From an uncultured Clostridia bacterium (lineage in GTDB: Bacteria; Bacillota; Clostridia; TANB77; CAG-508): DNA of 56,478 nucleotides. The notes beneath the pieces were generated by a model. The model was not told the DNA's origin. It saw only the letters and a program-made list of their open reading frames with translations, and did no database searches. How positions within the stretch are numbered: the stretch's first letter is position 1; each line of letters opens with the position of its first letter. Shown here piece after piece: positions 13,754 to 22,933 of the stretch. A program made the translations under genes and the position numbers. The stretch covers positions 22,836 through 79,313 of the forward strand of contig CAOXTD010000008.1 of the NCBI GenBank assembly GCA_948560265.1, written 5' to 3'.

Positions 13754-16700
13754 AATTAAAATACACGAAATAGCAAAATTATTAGGATTAGGAAGTAAAG
13801 AGGTTGTAGCCAAAGCACAAGAATTAGGAATTGAGGCAACTAGCCATTTGAGTAGCGTGGAAGAAGAACAAGCAAATAAAATTAAAGCGAGCTTCAAAGG
13901 CGGAGAGAAGAAGGCTATAGCAAAAACAGAAAAGAAAGAAGAGCAGTCAGAAAAGAAAAGTAGCGATAAAAAGAAGGCAGAAAAACAAACCCCAGTCATT
14001 ATTAGACGTGAGGTAATTCGTACTGACATTGAGGAAAAAGAAGAAAAGAAGGAAAAGCATGAAGTCAATAGAAATGATGTTGGTTTTGTAGAAAGAAGAA
14101 AAAATCAAGACTATAACATTGTTTATAGAAAGCAACCTGTAAAACCAATGACAGTAAGTGAATTATTTGGTTTAAAAACTCCTCAAAAAGAAGAGAAAAA
14201 GGAAGAAGTTGTAGAAGAAGCTATAAAACCAATAGAAACAGAAATTGCAGAAACAAAACCAGTCGTAGAAGAAATAAAGAAAGAAACTCCAAAAGAAGAA
14301 CCAAAGATTGAAGAAGTAAAACCAAAACAAGAAGAAAAACCAGTAGTAGAGGAAAGCAAAAATACTACTGCTCCTTCTAATGCACAAAATTCTTATCCAG
14401 AAAATAGAGCAAATAATTACCAAAATAATCGCCAAGGAAATGGATATAATAATCGTCAAAATGGTAACTATGAAAATAGACAAAATGGCTACCAAAATCG
14501 CGATAATAGACAATTTGATAGAAATAATAACCGTCCATACAATCAAAATAACCATCAAGGAAATGGATACAATAATCGTTATCCTAACGATAATCGTCAA
14601 AATGGTAATTATGAAAATAGACAAAATGGCTATCAAAATCGCGATAACAGACAAGGTGGCTATCAAAACAGAGATAACAGACAAAATGGTTACCAAAATC
14701 GTGACAATAGACAATTTGATAGAAATAATAACCGTCCTTATGGACAAAATAATGGTGGTTATCAAAATAATCGTCAAGGAAATGGCTATAACAACAATCG
14801 TTTCCAAAACGGAAACCGTCCATTAGATAACAGAGGAATTGACCGTAATATCAAAGATATTATGGCTACTGAGATTGTAGAAAAAGAAGATAAAAGAGAT
14901 ATTAGTACAAGAGCAATTGATAAAGAAAAAGCAAATCGTTATGAAGATAATAAAGCAAAAAAAGGAACAAAAGCCAAAAAAGGTGACCGTTTCCAAGAAA
15001 GCTTTAATGAAGGAAAGCTTAAAGACTTAAAACAAGTGAACCAATTATCAAATATGTTTGATGATCAAGAAGGTGGAATGCTTGATTATTATGATTTAAC
15101 AACTGCTCGTGGAAAGAGAAATAAACGTAAACCTCAAAGAGAAGAAGAAAGAAATAAACAAAAAATCTTTGAACTAAAGGAAATTACCATTCCAGAAATG
15201 ATTACAGTAAAAGATTTAGCAATGGAAATGAAGAAAACCAGTGGAGAAGTAATTAAAAAGTTATTTAATTATGGGATTATGGCAACCATTAATAATACCA
15301 TTGACTTTGATACAGCCTTTTTAGTAGCAGAAGAATTTGGTATTACAGCAACAAAGAAAGAAGAAGTAAAGGAAGAAGACATTTTATTTGATGACACAGA
15401 AGACACAGCAGATGAGCTAGAAGCAAGACCACCAGTTGTTGTTGTTATGGGACACGTTGACCATGGAAAAACTTCCTTATTAGATGCTATCCGTAGTACA
15501 AATGTAATTGAAGGAGAAGCTGGAGGAATTACCCAGCATATTGGTGCATATAAAGTAAATATTAAAGGTAGAGAGATTACATTTTTAGATACACCAGGAC
15601 ACGAAGCATTTACTGCAATGCGTGCAAGAGGTGCTCAAATTACAGATATTGCAATTTTAATTATTGCAGCAGATGATGGTGTTATGCCACAAACAGTAGA
15701 AGCTATCAACCATGCCAAAGCTGCTGAAATTCCAATTATTGTAGCAGTCAACAAAATTGACTTACCAGGTGCTAATGTTGAAAAAATCAAACAAGAATTA
15801 ATGGAATATGAACTAGTACCAGAAGAATGGGGCGGAGATACTATCTATGTGCCAATTTCTGCTAAAAAGAAATTAAACATTGACAACTTATTAGAAATGG
15901 TGCTATTAGTAGCTGACATGAAAGAATTAAAAGCAAATCCTAATAAACAAGCAAAAGGAACTGTTATTGAAGCAAGACTAGACAAAGCAAAAGGTCCTAT
16001 TGCATCTATGTTAGTTCAAAGAGGAACTTTAGATGAAGGTGATACCATCGTTGTAGGAAAATCAATTGGTAGAATTCGTGCTATGAAAAATGATAAAGGA
16101 CAAAAAGTAAAGAAAGCAGGACCATCTACACCAGTTGAAATTATGGGATTAACAGAAGTGCCAGAAGCAGGAGATACCTTCTATGAAGTAAAAGATGAAA
16201 AGATGGCAAAACATTTAATTGAAAGAAGAAAACGCCAAGAAAGAGAACAAATCATGGCGGAAAACAGCAAAGTAACTTTAAGCAACCTATTTGAAAAAAT
16301 GGAAAGTGAAAGCTTAAAACAATTAAACATTATTGTCAAAGCAGATGTACAAGGTACAGCACAAGCATTAAAACAATCTTTAGAGAAGCTATCTAATGAC
16401 GAGGTAAAAGTAAGAGTTATCCACGCGGTAGCAGGAGCTGTTACAGAATCTGATGTACAACTTGCTAAAGCAGGAAAATGCATTATTATTGCCTTCAACG
16501 TACGTCCAGTAAATACAGCAAAAGACATGGCAGAAAAAGAAGGCGTTGAAATTAAACAATATTCTGTTATTTATCAAGCATTAGAAGATGTTGAAGCAGC
16601 TATGAAGGGAATGCTAGAACCAATTTACGAAGAAAAAGTTATTGGAAATGCTATTGTAAGACAAACTTTCAGAGTATCTGGCGTTGGAACAATTGCAGGA

Positions 16701-16922
16701 GCTTATGTATCTGACGGTAAGATAGAAAGAAATGCAGGCGTTCGTGTTATTCGTGAAAATGTCGTTATCCATGACGGAAAACTAGTATCTTTAAAACGTT
16801 TCAAAGATGATGCAAAAGAAGTAACAAAAGGCTTTGAATGCGGACTTCAAATTGAAGGTTACAATGACGTTAAAGAAGATGATGTATTAGAATTTTATAT
16901 TATGGAAGAGGTTAAGAGATGA
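13746..16922 (+). CDS. infB: Translation initiation factor IF-2 with Asn/Arg/Gln-rich repeat region
   Basis: IF-2 is the GTPase that brings initiator tRNA to the 30S subunit and promotes subunit joining. The 1058 residues are far above the usual Firmicutes length (about 700-850). Order: IF2_N module (1-55), charged K/E segment, a low-complexity region (about 215-368) built from NGYQNRDNRQ- and FDRNNNRPY-type repeats, a second IF2_N module (about 475-535), then the GTPase with G1 GHVDHGKT (569-576), DTPGHEAF (about 615), NKID (about 668) and SAKKK, followed by domains II-IV. The TTG start overlaps ylxQ; GGGGGTGA lies just upstream. The stop overlaps the rbfA ATG (ATGA). Confidence 0.96.
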   Translation: MGKIKIHEIAKLLGLGSKEVVAKAQELGIEATSHLSSVEEEQANKIKASFKGGEKKAIAKTEKKEEQSEKKSSDKKKAEKQTPVIIRREVIRTDIEEKEEKKEKHEVNRNDVGFVERRKNQDYNIVYRKQPVKPMTVSELFGLKTPQKEEKKEEVVEEAIKPIETEIAETKPVVEEIKKETPKEEPKIEEVKPKQEEKPVVEESKNTTAPSNAQNSYPENRANNYQNNRQGNGYNNRQNGNYENRQNGYQNRDNRQFDRNNNRPYNQNNHQGNGYNNRYPNDNRQNGNYENRQNGYQNRDNRQGGYQNRDNRQNGYQNRDNRQFDRNNNRPYGQNNGGYQNNRQGNGYNNNRFQNGNRPLDNRGIDRNIKDIMATEIVEKEDKRDISTRAIDKEKANRYEDNKAKKGTKAKKGDRFQESFNEGKLKDLKQVNQLSNMFDDQEGGMLDYYDLTTARGKRNKRKPQREEERNKQKIFELKEITIPEMITVKDLAMEMKKTSGEVIKKLFNYGIMATINNTIDFDTAFLVAEEFGITATKKEEVKEEDILFDDTEDTADELEARPPVVVVMGHVDHGKTSLLDAIRSTNVIEGEAGGITQHIGAYKVNIKGREITFLDTPGHEAFTAMRARGAQITDIAILIIAADDGVMPQTVEAINHAKAAEIPIIVAVNKIDLPGANVEKIKQELMEYELVPEEWGGDTIYVPISAKKKLNIDNLLEMVLLVADMKELKANPNKQAKGTVIEARLDKAKGPIASMLVQRGTLDEGDTIVVGKSIGRIRAMKNDKGQKVKKAGPSTPVEIMGLTEVPEAGDTFYEVKDEKMAKHLIERRKRQEREQIMAENSKVTLSNLFEKMESESLKQLNIIVKADVQGTAQALKQSLEKLSNDEVKVRVIHAVAGAVTESDVQLAKAGKCIIIAFNVRPVNTAKDMAEKEGVEIKQYSVIYQALEDVEAAMKGMLEPIYEEKVIGNAIVRQTFRVSGVGTIAGAYVSDGKIERNAGVRVIRENVVIHDGKLVSLKRFKDDAKEVTKGFECGLQIEGYNDVKEDDVLEFYIMEEVKR
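14395..14850 (+). repeat. Imperfect in-frame repeats inside infB (Asn/Arg/Gln-rich)
   Basis: The sequence units around CAAAATGGCTATCAAAATCG and GACAATAGACAATTTGATAG recur several times here, encoding tandem NGYQNRDNRQ and DNRQFDRNNN blocks. Such repeats can expand and contract by slippage without frame loss and give the antisense strand a spurious hydrophobic ORF. Confidence 0.8.
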
Positions 16923-17275
16923 CCAAAAACAATAGATTAGACCGTGTAAATGAAGAATTGAAAAAGACTATTAGCAATGTCCTTACTTTTGAACTTCAAA
17001 ATTCAAAAGTAACAGGCATGGTTAGTGTAACAAAAGTAAGAATTACACCAGACTTTAGATATGCTAAAGTTTATGTAAGCCTATTAAATTCAAAAAGCAA
17101 TACAAAGACCATGGAAGGTTTAAAAGAGTCAGCAGGTTTTATACGTGCACAAATTGCTAAAACCATGAATTTAAGAGTAACACCAGAACTAAGTTTTGAA
17201 ATAGATGATTCTATGGAATATGGTGCTAAGATAGATAAAATATTAAATGAATTGAATCACAAAGAGGAAAAATAG
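16919..17275 (+). CDS. rbfA: Ribosome-binding factor A
   Basis: RbfA is a KH-like cold-adaptation and 30S maturation factor. The 118 residues match the family, with N-terminal RLDRVNEELKKTISNVL and the conserved segment VSVTKVRITPDFRYAKVYVS. The start overlaps the infB stop (ATGA), so it is translationally coupled. The stop codon (17273-17275) is immediately followed, without a spacer, by REPIN-like copy C. Confidence 0.95.
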   Translation: MTKNNRLDRVNEELKKTISNVLTFELQNSKVTGMVSVTKVRITPDFRYAKVYVSLLNSKSNTKTMEGLKESAGFIRAQIAKTMNLRVTPELSFEIDDSMEYGAKIDKILNELNHKEEK

Positions 17276-17339
17276 TGTCAGTTAGGTGTGTCCCTAACCT
17301 GACAACTTTGTCAGAAAAAGGAACGTCCCCAACCTGACA
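17276..17339 (+). repeat. REPIN-like hairpin repeat, copy C (between rbfA and nrnA)
   Basis: It begins at the base after the rbfA stop codon with TGTCAGTTAGG, which pairs with CCTAACCTGACA. It then continues with the same sequence as copy A (CTGACAACTTTGTCAG, AAAAAGGAAC, GTCCCCAACCTGACA) and ends about 5 nt before the AAAAGGAG SD site of nrnA. Confidence 0.87.
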
Positions 17340-17356
17340 AACAAAAGGAGAAAAAT

Positions 17357-18304
17357 ATGACGTTAGATAACATATTAGAAGAAATTAAAAAAGCAGAAAA
17401 AATTGTAATATTAACACATGAACATCCAGATGGTGATGCGATAGGAAGTAGTTTGGCAATGTATCATGCATTAAAAGCATTCGGAAAAAATCCGGATGTG
17501 GTTATACCTGTACATTCTAAAGTTTTTAATTGCTTACCAGGAGTAGAAGACATTAAAATAGAAAGTGATATAGAAAATTACGATTTGGCTATATCATTGG
17601 ACTGTGCAACAATTAAAATGTTAAATGGGTTTGCTAACTATTTTGAAAATGCAAAGGTAAAAGTTTGCATTGACCACCATAGTACCAATACTATGTTTGG
17701 AGATTATAACTATGTAAATCCAGCAGCACCAGCCTGTGCACAAATTCTATTGGTCATTTTAGAATATTTTGGAATAGAAATGACAAAAGAAATGGGTACT
17801 TGTATTTTGGCAGGAATTATTACAGATACTGGAGGATTCAAATATCAAGGTGTAACAGCAGAAACATTTGAATTTGCAGCATGGCTATTAAATAAAGGTG
17901 TTAATGTATCTAATATCTATCGTCAAGTGTTAGAAACAAAAACAAAGCCAAATTTTGAGTTACATAGATTGGCTAGTAATAGGGTAGAGTTTTTTGAAGA
18001 AGGAAAGATTGCTTACACTTATATCACAGCAGAAGACGAGGAAAAAGTTGGAGCAGAAAGCGGAGACCATGAAGGAATAGTAGACATTGGAAGATGTGTA
18101 GAAGGAGTAGAAGTTTCTATTTTTATTCGTCAAACAGAAAAAGGATGTAAAATTTCACTTCGTTCAAACAACTATGTTAATGTAGCAGATGCATGTGCCA
18201 TCTTTGGTGGTGGAGGACACGCTAGAGCAGCAGGTGCTACCATTCAAGGTACGATAGAGCAGGCAAAAGAAAAGGTATTAAATGAAGTAATTAGATTGCT
18301 TTAA
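17357..18304 (+). CDS. nrnA: DHH/DHHA1 phosphoesterase, NrnA type
   Basis: NrnA is a bifunctional nanoRNase and 3'-phosphoadenosine-5'-phosphate phosphatase that degrades 2-5-nt RNAs. The 315 residues include metal-binding motifs THEHPDGDAIGSS (motif I), SLDCAT, the DHH signature CIDHHSTN (about 105-110), TDTGGF, and the C-terminal DHHA1 box GGGGHARAAGAT. AAAAGGAG precedes the ATG. It usually sits between rbfA and truB in Firmicutes, as here. Confidence 0.94.
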   Translation: MTLDNILEEIKKAEKIVILTHEHPDGDAIGSSLAMYHALKAFGKNPDVVIPVHSKVFNCLPGVEDIKIESDIENYDLAISLDCATIKMLNGFANYFENAKVKVCIDHHSTNTMFGDYNYVNPAAPACAQILLVILEYFGIEMTKEMGTCILAGIITDTGGFKYQGVTAETFEFAAWLLNKGVNVSNIYRQVLETKTKPNFELHRLASNRVEFFEEGKIAYTYITAEDEEKVGAESGDHEGIVDIGRCVEGVEVSIFIRQTEKGCKISLRSNNYVNVADACAIFGGGGHARAAGATIQGTIEQAKEKVLNEVIRLL

Positions 18305-18316
18305 TTTTATAGAAAC

Positions 18317-18357
18317 AATAAATATCTATTATATCACTTGTATAATAGATATTTATT
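18317..18357. terminator. 17-bp perfect AT-rich hairpin between nrnA and truB
   Basis: Arms 18317-18333 and 18341-18357 are exact complements with a 7-nt loop (TCACTTG). The stem contains only two G-C pairs and lacks a T-run, so termination is uncertain. It could be an RNA-processing or attenuating structure inside the operon. Confidence 0.45.
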
Positions 18358-18388
18358 ATACTGTGAGAAAAAATAAAGGAAAATAAAA

Positions 18389-19300
18389 ATGGATGGAATT
18401 TTAATAGTAAAAAAAGAAAAAGGCTGTACTTCACATGATGTAGTAGCCAAAGTAAAAAGAATAGCCAAAACAAAAGTAGGACATACAGGGACATTAGACC
18501 CTATGGCAACAGGTGTACTTCCACTGCTGTTAGGTGAAGGAACAAAGATTTCTAAATACTTAATTGAACATGACAAGATTTATGAGGCAGTAGTTCAATT
18601 AGGGAAGAAAACAGATACGGCAGATGGGGAAGGAAAAGTAATTGAGGAAAAGGAAGTAGACACTAATTTAGTAATGACAGAAAAAGTACAGAGGGTATTA
18701 AAACAATTAGAAGGAAAACAAAAACAAAGACCGCCTATTTATTCTGCAATTAAAATAAAGGGAAAGAAGCTATATGAATATGCAAGAAAAAACGAAGAAA
18801 TAGAAATTCCAGAACGTGAAATTGAAATTTACAGTATACAGCTAATAAGTCTCAATGAAGAAGAAAAAACAATTTCTTTTAGAGTACACTGCTCAAAAGG
18901 TACATATATTAGAAGTTTATGTGAAACAATAGCAGAAAAGTTAAATACAATAGGATATATGAAAGAATTGAACCGTGTCAAAGTAGGGAAGTTTACTATA
19001 GAACAAGCTATACCTATAAAAGAGATAGAAACTTTAGAATCAATGCAACAAGAAGAAAATCAAGCTATCAACTTTTGGCAAGAAAATCTAATAACCATAG
19101 AACAATTTTTTAAAGATAAATCTAGTATTATATTAAATGAAAGACAATTAACTTTATTTTACAATGGTGTGCAGCAAACAAGACAAGAGAAAGATGAAAT
19201 TTATCGAATTTATAATGAAGAAAATCAATTTATTGGAACTGGAATTATTGAAAAAAGTTTATTAAAAAGAGAAATTGTGATAAAAAATATAAAGGACTAA
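18389..19300 (+). CDS. truB: tRNA pseudouridine(55) synthase TruB
   Basis: TruB makes the universally conserved pseudouridine 55 of the tRNA T-loop. The 303 residues include the catalytic motif GHTGTLDPMATGVL with the nucleophile Asp37, the KGTYIRSL motif, and the usual C-terminal extension. AAAGGA precedes the ATG at 18389. It is the last gene of the operon; the usual following ribF is not in this position. A terminator follows directly. Confidence 0.95.
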   Translation: MDGILIVKKEKGCTSHDVVAKVKRIAKTKVGHTGTLDPMATGVLPLLLGEGTKISKYLIEHDKIYEAVVQLGKKTDTADGEGKVIEEKEVDTNLVMTEKVQRVLKQLEGKQKQRPPIYSAIKIKGKKLYEYARKNEEIEIPEREIEIYSIQLISLNEEEKTISFRVHCSKGTYIRSLCETIAEKLNTIGYMKELNRVKVGKFTIEQAIPIKEIETLESMQQEENQAINFWQENLITIEQFFKDKSSIILNERQLTLFYNGVQQTRQEKDEIYRIYNEENQFIGTGIIEKSLLKREIVIKNIKD

Positions 19301-19325
19301 GAACATAAAATTCTTAGTCTTTTCC
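19291..19325. terminator. Bidirectional terminator between truB and rubrerythrin
   Basis: GACTAAGAA (19295-19303) pairs with TTCTTAGTC (19311-19319) and is extended by AAAG/TTTT flanks. It lies between convergent genes, overlapping the truB stop region. Confidence 0.8.
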
Positions 19326-19328
19326 TAT

Positions 19329-19862
19329 TTAATAATTTTCGCAATTTACTTCAAAGTATGCTTGTGGATGTTTACAAACAGGACAAATAGTAGGAGCTTC
19401 CATACCAACGTGAATATGTCCACAGTTTCTACATTTCCAAACAGTAATACTTCCTTTTTTGAAAACTTCTCCATTTCCTAGGTTTTCAATTAGTTTTCTA
19501 TATCTTTCTTCATGATGTTTTTCAACTTCTGCAATTCCTCTAAAAGTAGCCGCGATTTCTGCAAATCCTTCTTCATCAGCAACTTTTGCAAAATTAGCAT
19601 ACATATCTGTCCATTCATAATTTTCGCCAGCTGCAGCATCATTTAAATTAGATAAGGTATCTCCGATACCATTTAAATATTTAAAATGTAATTTAGCATG
19701 TTCTTTTTCATTCTCAGCAGTCTCTAAAAAAATAGCAGCGATTTGTTCATATCCTTCTTTTTTAGCAACACTAGCAAAATAAGTATACTTATTTCTAGCT
19801 TCTGATTCTCCTGAAAAGGCAGCTCTTAAATTAGCCTCTGTTTTTGAACCCTTTAATTCCAT
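19329..19862 (-). CDS. rbr: Rubrerythrin
   Basis: Rubrerythrin is a cytoplasmic peroxide-reducing enzyme of anaerobes. The 177 residues contain the di-iron four-helix domain with the ExxH pairs (SGESEARNKYTYFA, ENEKEHAKLHF, EVEKHHEERY). A C-terminal rubredoxin-like FeS4 site follows (CRNCGH ... CPVCKHPQAYFE). AGGAGG precedes the ATG. The gene is monocistronic with its own promoter and supports an anaerobic lifestyle. No PerR box was recognised by eye. Confidence 0.97.
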   Translation of the reverse strand: MELKGSKTEANLRAAFSGESEARNKYTYFASVAKKEGYEQIAAIFLETAENEKEHAKLHFKYLNGIGDTLSNLNDAAAGENYEWTDMYANFAKVADEEGFAEIAATFRGIAEVEKHHEERYRKLIENLGNGEVFKKGSITVWKCRNCGHIHVGMEAPTICPVCKHPQAYFEVNCENY

Positions 19863-19897
19863 AATTTTCCTCCTAAAATAATATTATTAATGCCTAC

Positions 19898-19926
19898 ATC
19901 ATATACCACAAAAGAAAAAAAGTCAA
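19898..19926 (-). promoter_or_regulatory. Promoter of rubrerythrin
   Basis: Minus-strand TTGACT (19921-19926) and TATGAT (19898-19903) are 17 bp apart, about 36 bp upstream of the start codon. Confidence 0.6.
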
Positions 19927-19986
19927 TTTATACAGAAAAGAAATTTTCTTCATTTTATATAAGTGACATAAAGTAAACATAAAATG

Positions 19987-20015
19987 TTGCAAAAATGAAT
20001 TATGTGTGGTATAAT
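19987..20015 (+). promoter_or_regulatory. Promoter of the exopolysaccharide operon
   Basis: TTGCAA (19987-19992) and TATAAT (20010-20015) are exactly 17 bp apart, 21 bp before the first start codon. No long leader is present. Confidence 0.8.
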
Positions 20016-20035
20016 TTATGTATAGGTGGTGAAAT

Positions 20036-22930
20036 ATGGATAAAAAGGAAAAGAATAGTTTAAAAAGATTAAGCAATGTATTAAAGAAAAATAGCTTAAA
20101 AATTGTGTTAATACTTTTTCTATTCATCTTATGTGGATACTTTTACTCATATAACATGGTTGTACCAAAGTACAAATCAATTTCTACCATGCTACTAACA
20201 AGCGATAATGTAAATAAAGATACAGACAGCCTAACACAAAACGATATCAATTTAAATAAAAACTTAATTGGTACGTATGGAAGAATACTAAAGAGCAGCA
20301 GTGTACTAAACAAAGTGATTGAACGCTTGAACTTAGACATGGAAGAAGAAGAGTTATACAAAAATATTGAAATAGAAGAAGTAAAAGACACTCAAATTAT
20401 TGAAATTGGAGTAATACATGAAGATCCAGCTGAAGCACAAAAGATAGCTGGAACTTTAAATGATGTATTTATCCAAGAAATTAGAGAATTTTATAAAATA
20501 GAGAATATCAGTATTGTAGACCAAGCATCATACGAAACAGAGCCATATAATATTCATCATATGGTTGATATTTTGATGTTCTTTGGAGCAGGGCTTGTAG
20601 CATGTACAATTATGATATCTATTATCTATGTCTTAGATACAACAATCAAAATAGAACAAGATATTGAAGAATACGTTGGATTAAATGTAGTAGGTGTTGT
20701 ACCATTCCATAAATCTAAAACAGATGAAGAATTAATTGTACATCACCATAGTAAATCAGTAGTATCAGAAGCATTTAAAACTATCAGAACTAACATAGCC
20801 TTTTCAAAATCAAAGGAAGAATCTAAAACCATTTTATTTACCAGTTGTAATGCATCAGAAGGTAAGAGTTGGATTACTGCAAATATGGCAGTAGCATATG
20901 CATGGTCAAATAAAAATGTCATTATTGTAGACGCAGACATGAGAAAAGGTAGACAACATAACATTTTCCAAGTATCAAACGAAAATGGTTTATCAGAATG
21001 TTTAAGAGAGATTAAAAATAGTGAAGATTATAAAACATTAAAAAATTATATTAAACAGACAAATGTACCAAAAGTACATATTATTACAATAGGAGCAGTA
21101 CCTCCAAACCCATCTGAATTATTGTCATCAGGAAAACTAAGTGAATTAATTCAAATGTTGAAATGTATATATGATGTGGTCATTATAGACGGTACGCCTT
21201 GTAACCTAGTAGCAGACAGTATTCCAGTATCTAGAATAGTTGACTCAACTGTACTAGTTACAGAATGTAGAAGAACTAAAATTGAAGATTTGAAGAACGT
21301 AATGAAGTTAATTCAAAATGTTGGTGGTAATATTGAAGGTGCCATTTTAAACAAAAAAGAAATGAAAAGTAAAGAATATGGCAAAGGATATTACTACGGA
21401 AAAATAGATGACAACAATACAACTGTAGAACTACAAACTTATAGTGTAAAAGAATTAATTGAAAACAGAAAACAAAACGTAGAAGAAATAGACGAAGAAG
21501 TTGTATTAGAGCCAACTATAAAAGAAGAACAAATCACCTTACTTGCTGAAAAAATTGAGGGATTAGAAGATAAGTTATTAAAAATTCCAGATATGAATTT
21601 AGCAGGATATACAAAAGCAGTAGAAGATATAAGAGCTATTTACGAGAACGAAATTGATAAAAATAAATTAGCTGAAAATATCAAAGAAAATATTATCAAA
21701 AATGAATTAGTCAAAAAATTAGAGCAAAACAATGAAGAAACTAAAAATGTTCTAGCACAAAAAATGGAACAGTTAAACCGTGAAAATGAGATTACAGGAC
21801 TAATTCAAAAAATTGATAGTATTGAAAATGCCATTAATCAAGATACAACTGAAGAGAAAATAGTTAACATGATTTCTGAAATGAAAGAAGAACAAAGCAG
21901 AAAAATAGAAGAACTAGATAGTAGTAAAGTATTATCTGACATCTTAGAAAAAATGGATATGTTAACACAAAGCCAAAATGAAAATATTGAAAAGAACGGC
22001 TTAGAGACAAGATATTTACTAGAAAATAGTAATGTAGAAACCAGAAATTTATTAGCAAATAACCAAGAAGAAACCAAAAACTTGATAGAGAAAAGTAATG
22101 AAACAACTAGAAGTATATTAGAAGAAAAGATGGCAAATTTAAACTATAAACAAGAAATCGATAGTTTGATGAACAAACTTAACAACCTAGAAGATAACAT
22201 GAATAACAATGAAAAACAAGAAAGCATTAAGATGATTGAAGAGAAAATTCAAGCTATGATTTTAGAAATGAAAGAAGAACAAAACAAAACTACACAAAGA
22301 CTATTAGAAGATAAAATGCAAGATATGCTTAATGCTATGAAATTAGAAACAACAGAAAATACGATGAAAATGCTAGAAGAAAACTTCAAAACAATGATTA
22401 CTAATATCATGGAAAATCAAAATGCAACACAAAGCCTATTAGAAGAAAAAATGGCAAACTTAAATTACAAAGATGAAATTAGTAGTTTAATGAGCAAAAT
22501 TACAGATGTAGAACAAGCAATTAATAGCAAAGATTCAGAGGAAAAATTAAGCAAAGTAGTAGAGAAAATGAAGGCAGATAATGAGAAGAAACTAGAAAAA
22601 TTAGATAGTTCAGCTCAAATTAAAGAGATTATGAAAGAATTAAAGAAAATTAACACAAGATATGACAAACTAGCATTAGAAGTAAACAAAAACTTAACAG
22701 AAATGAAGAAAGCTTCTCAAACTACAGCAAAACAACCAACAAAACAAACTACAAAAACAAAATCAGCTAACAAGAATAAAGTGATTGAATTAGAAACTGC
22801 TAAGAAGAAACTAAAACAAGAAGAACTAATTATAGAATATGGAAAAGAAATTGAATACGAACAATTATTAGACTTAGCAATTGGTGTATATGAATTTAAC
22901 ACAAATCAAAATCAAAGGAGGGCAGAGTAG
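20036..22930 (+). CDS. Fused Wzz/CpsC-CpsD BY-kinase with a long coiled-coil tail
   Basis: The 964-residue protein heads the capsule operon. Residues 1-200 form a Wzz-type chain-length domain with membrane segments at about 21-37 and 179-199. Residues about 230-440 form a bacterial tyrosine kinase: degenerate Walker A CNASEGKSW (the first Gly is Ser), Walker A' VIIVDADMRKGR, Walker B VVIIDGTP, then a tyrosine cluster EYGKGYYYGK (about 446). Unusually, about 480 more residues follow, predicted coiled coil rich in E/K/N/M, with near-repeats such as LEEKMANLNYK occurring twice. The family (Wzc, CpsCD) controls polymer length by cyclic autophosphorylation; the tail looks like a scaffold. GGTGGTGA precedes the ATG. 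Confidence 0.88.
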   Translation: MDKKEKNSLKRLSNVLKKNSLKIVLILFLFILCGYFYSYNMVVPKYKSISTMLLTSDNVNKDTDSLTQNDINLNKNLIGTYGRILKSSSVLNKVIERLNLDMEEEELYKNIEIEEVKDTQIIEIGVIHEDPAEAQKIAGTLNDVFIQEIREFYKIENISIVDQASYETEPYNIHHMVDILMFFGAGLVACTIMISIIYVLDTTIKIEQDIEEYVGLNVVGVVPFHKSKTDEELIVHHHSKSVVSEAFKTIRTNIAFSKSKEESKTILFTSCNASEGKSWITANMAVAYAWSNKNVIIVDADMRKGRQHNIFQVSNENGLSECLREIKNSEDYKTLKNYIKQTNVPKVHIITIGAVPPNPSELLSSGKLSELIQMLKCIYDVVIIDGTPCNLVADSIPVSRIVDSTVLVTECRRTKIEDLKNVMKLIQNVGGNIEGAILNKKEMKSKEYGKGYYYGKIDDNNTTVELQTYSVKELIENRKQNVEEIDEEVVLEPTIKEEQITLLAEKIEGLEDKLLKIPDMNLAGYTKAVEDIRAIYENEIDKNKLAENIKENIIKNELVKKLEQNNEETKNVLAQKMEQLNRENEITGLIQKIDSIENAINQDTTEEKIVNMISEMKEEQSRKIEELDSSKVLSDILEKMDMLTQSQNENIEKNGLETRYLLENSNVETRNLLANNQEETKNLIEKSNETTRSILEEKMANLNYKQEIDSLMNKLNNLEDNMNNNEKQESIKMIEEKIQAMILEMKEEQNKTTQRLLEDKMQDMLNAMKLETTENTMKMLEENFKTMITNIMENQNATQSLLEEKMANLNYKDEISSLMSKITDVEQAINSKDSEEKLSKVVEKMKADNEKKLEKLDSSAQIKEIMKELKKINTRYDKLALEVNKNLTEMKKASQTTAKQPTKQTTKTKSANKNKVIELETAKKKLKQEELIIEYGKEIEYEQLLDLAIGVYEFNTNQNQRRAE

Positions 22931-22933
22931 AAC

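Noticed and set aside
14172..14807. Long minus-strand reading frame of Ile/Val/Ser-rich hydrophobic sequence inside infB
   Set aside because: It is the antisense of the Asn/Arg/Gln repeat codons of infB. It has no SD site or membrane-protein logic, and the repeat DNA explains its periodicity.
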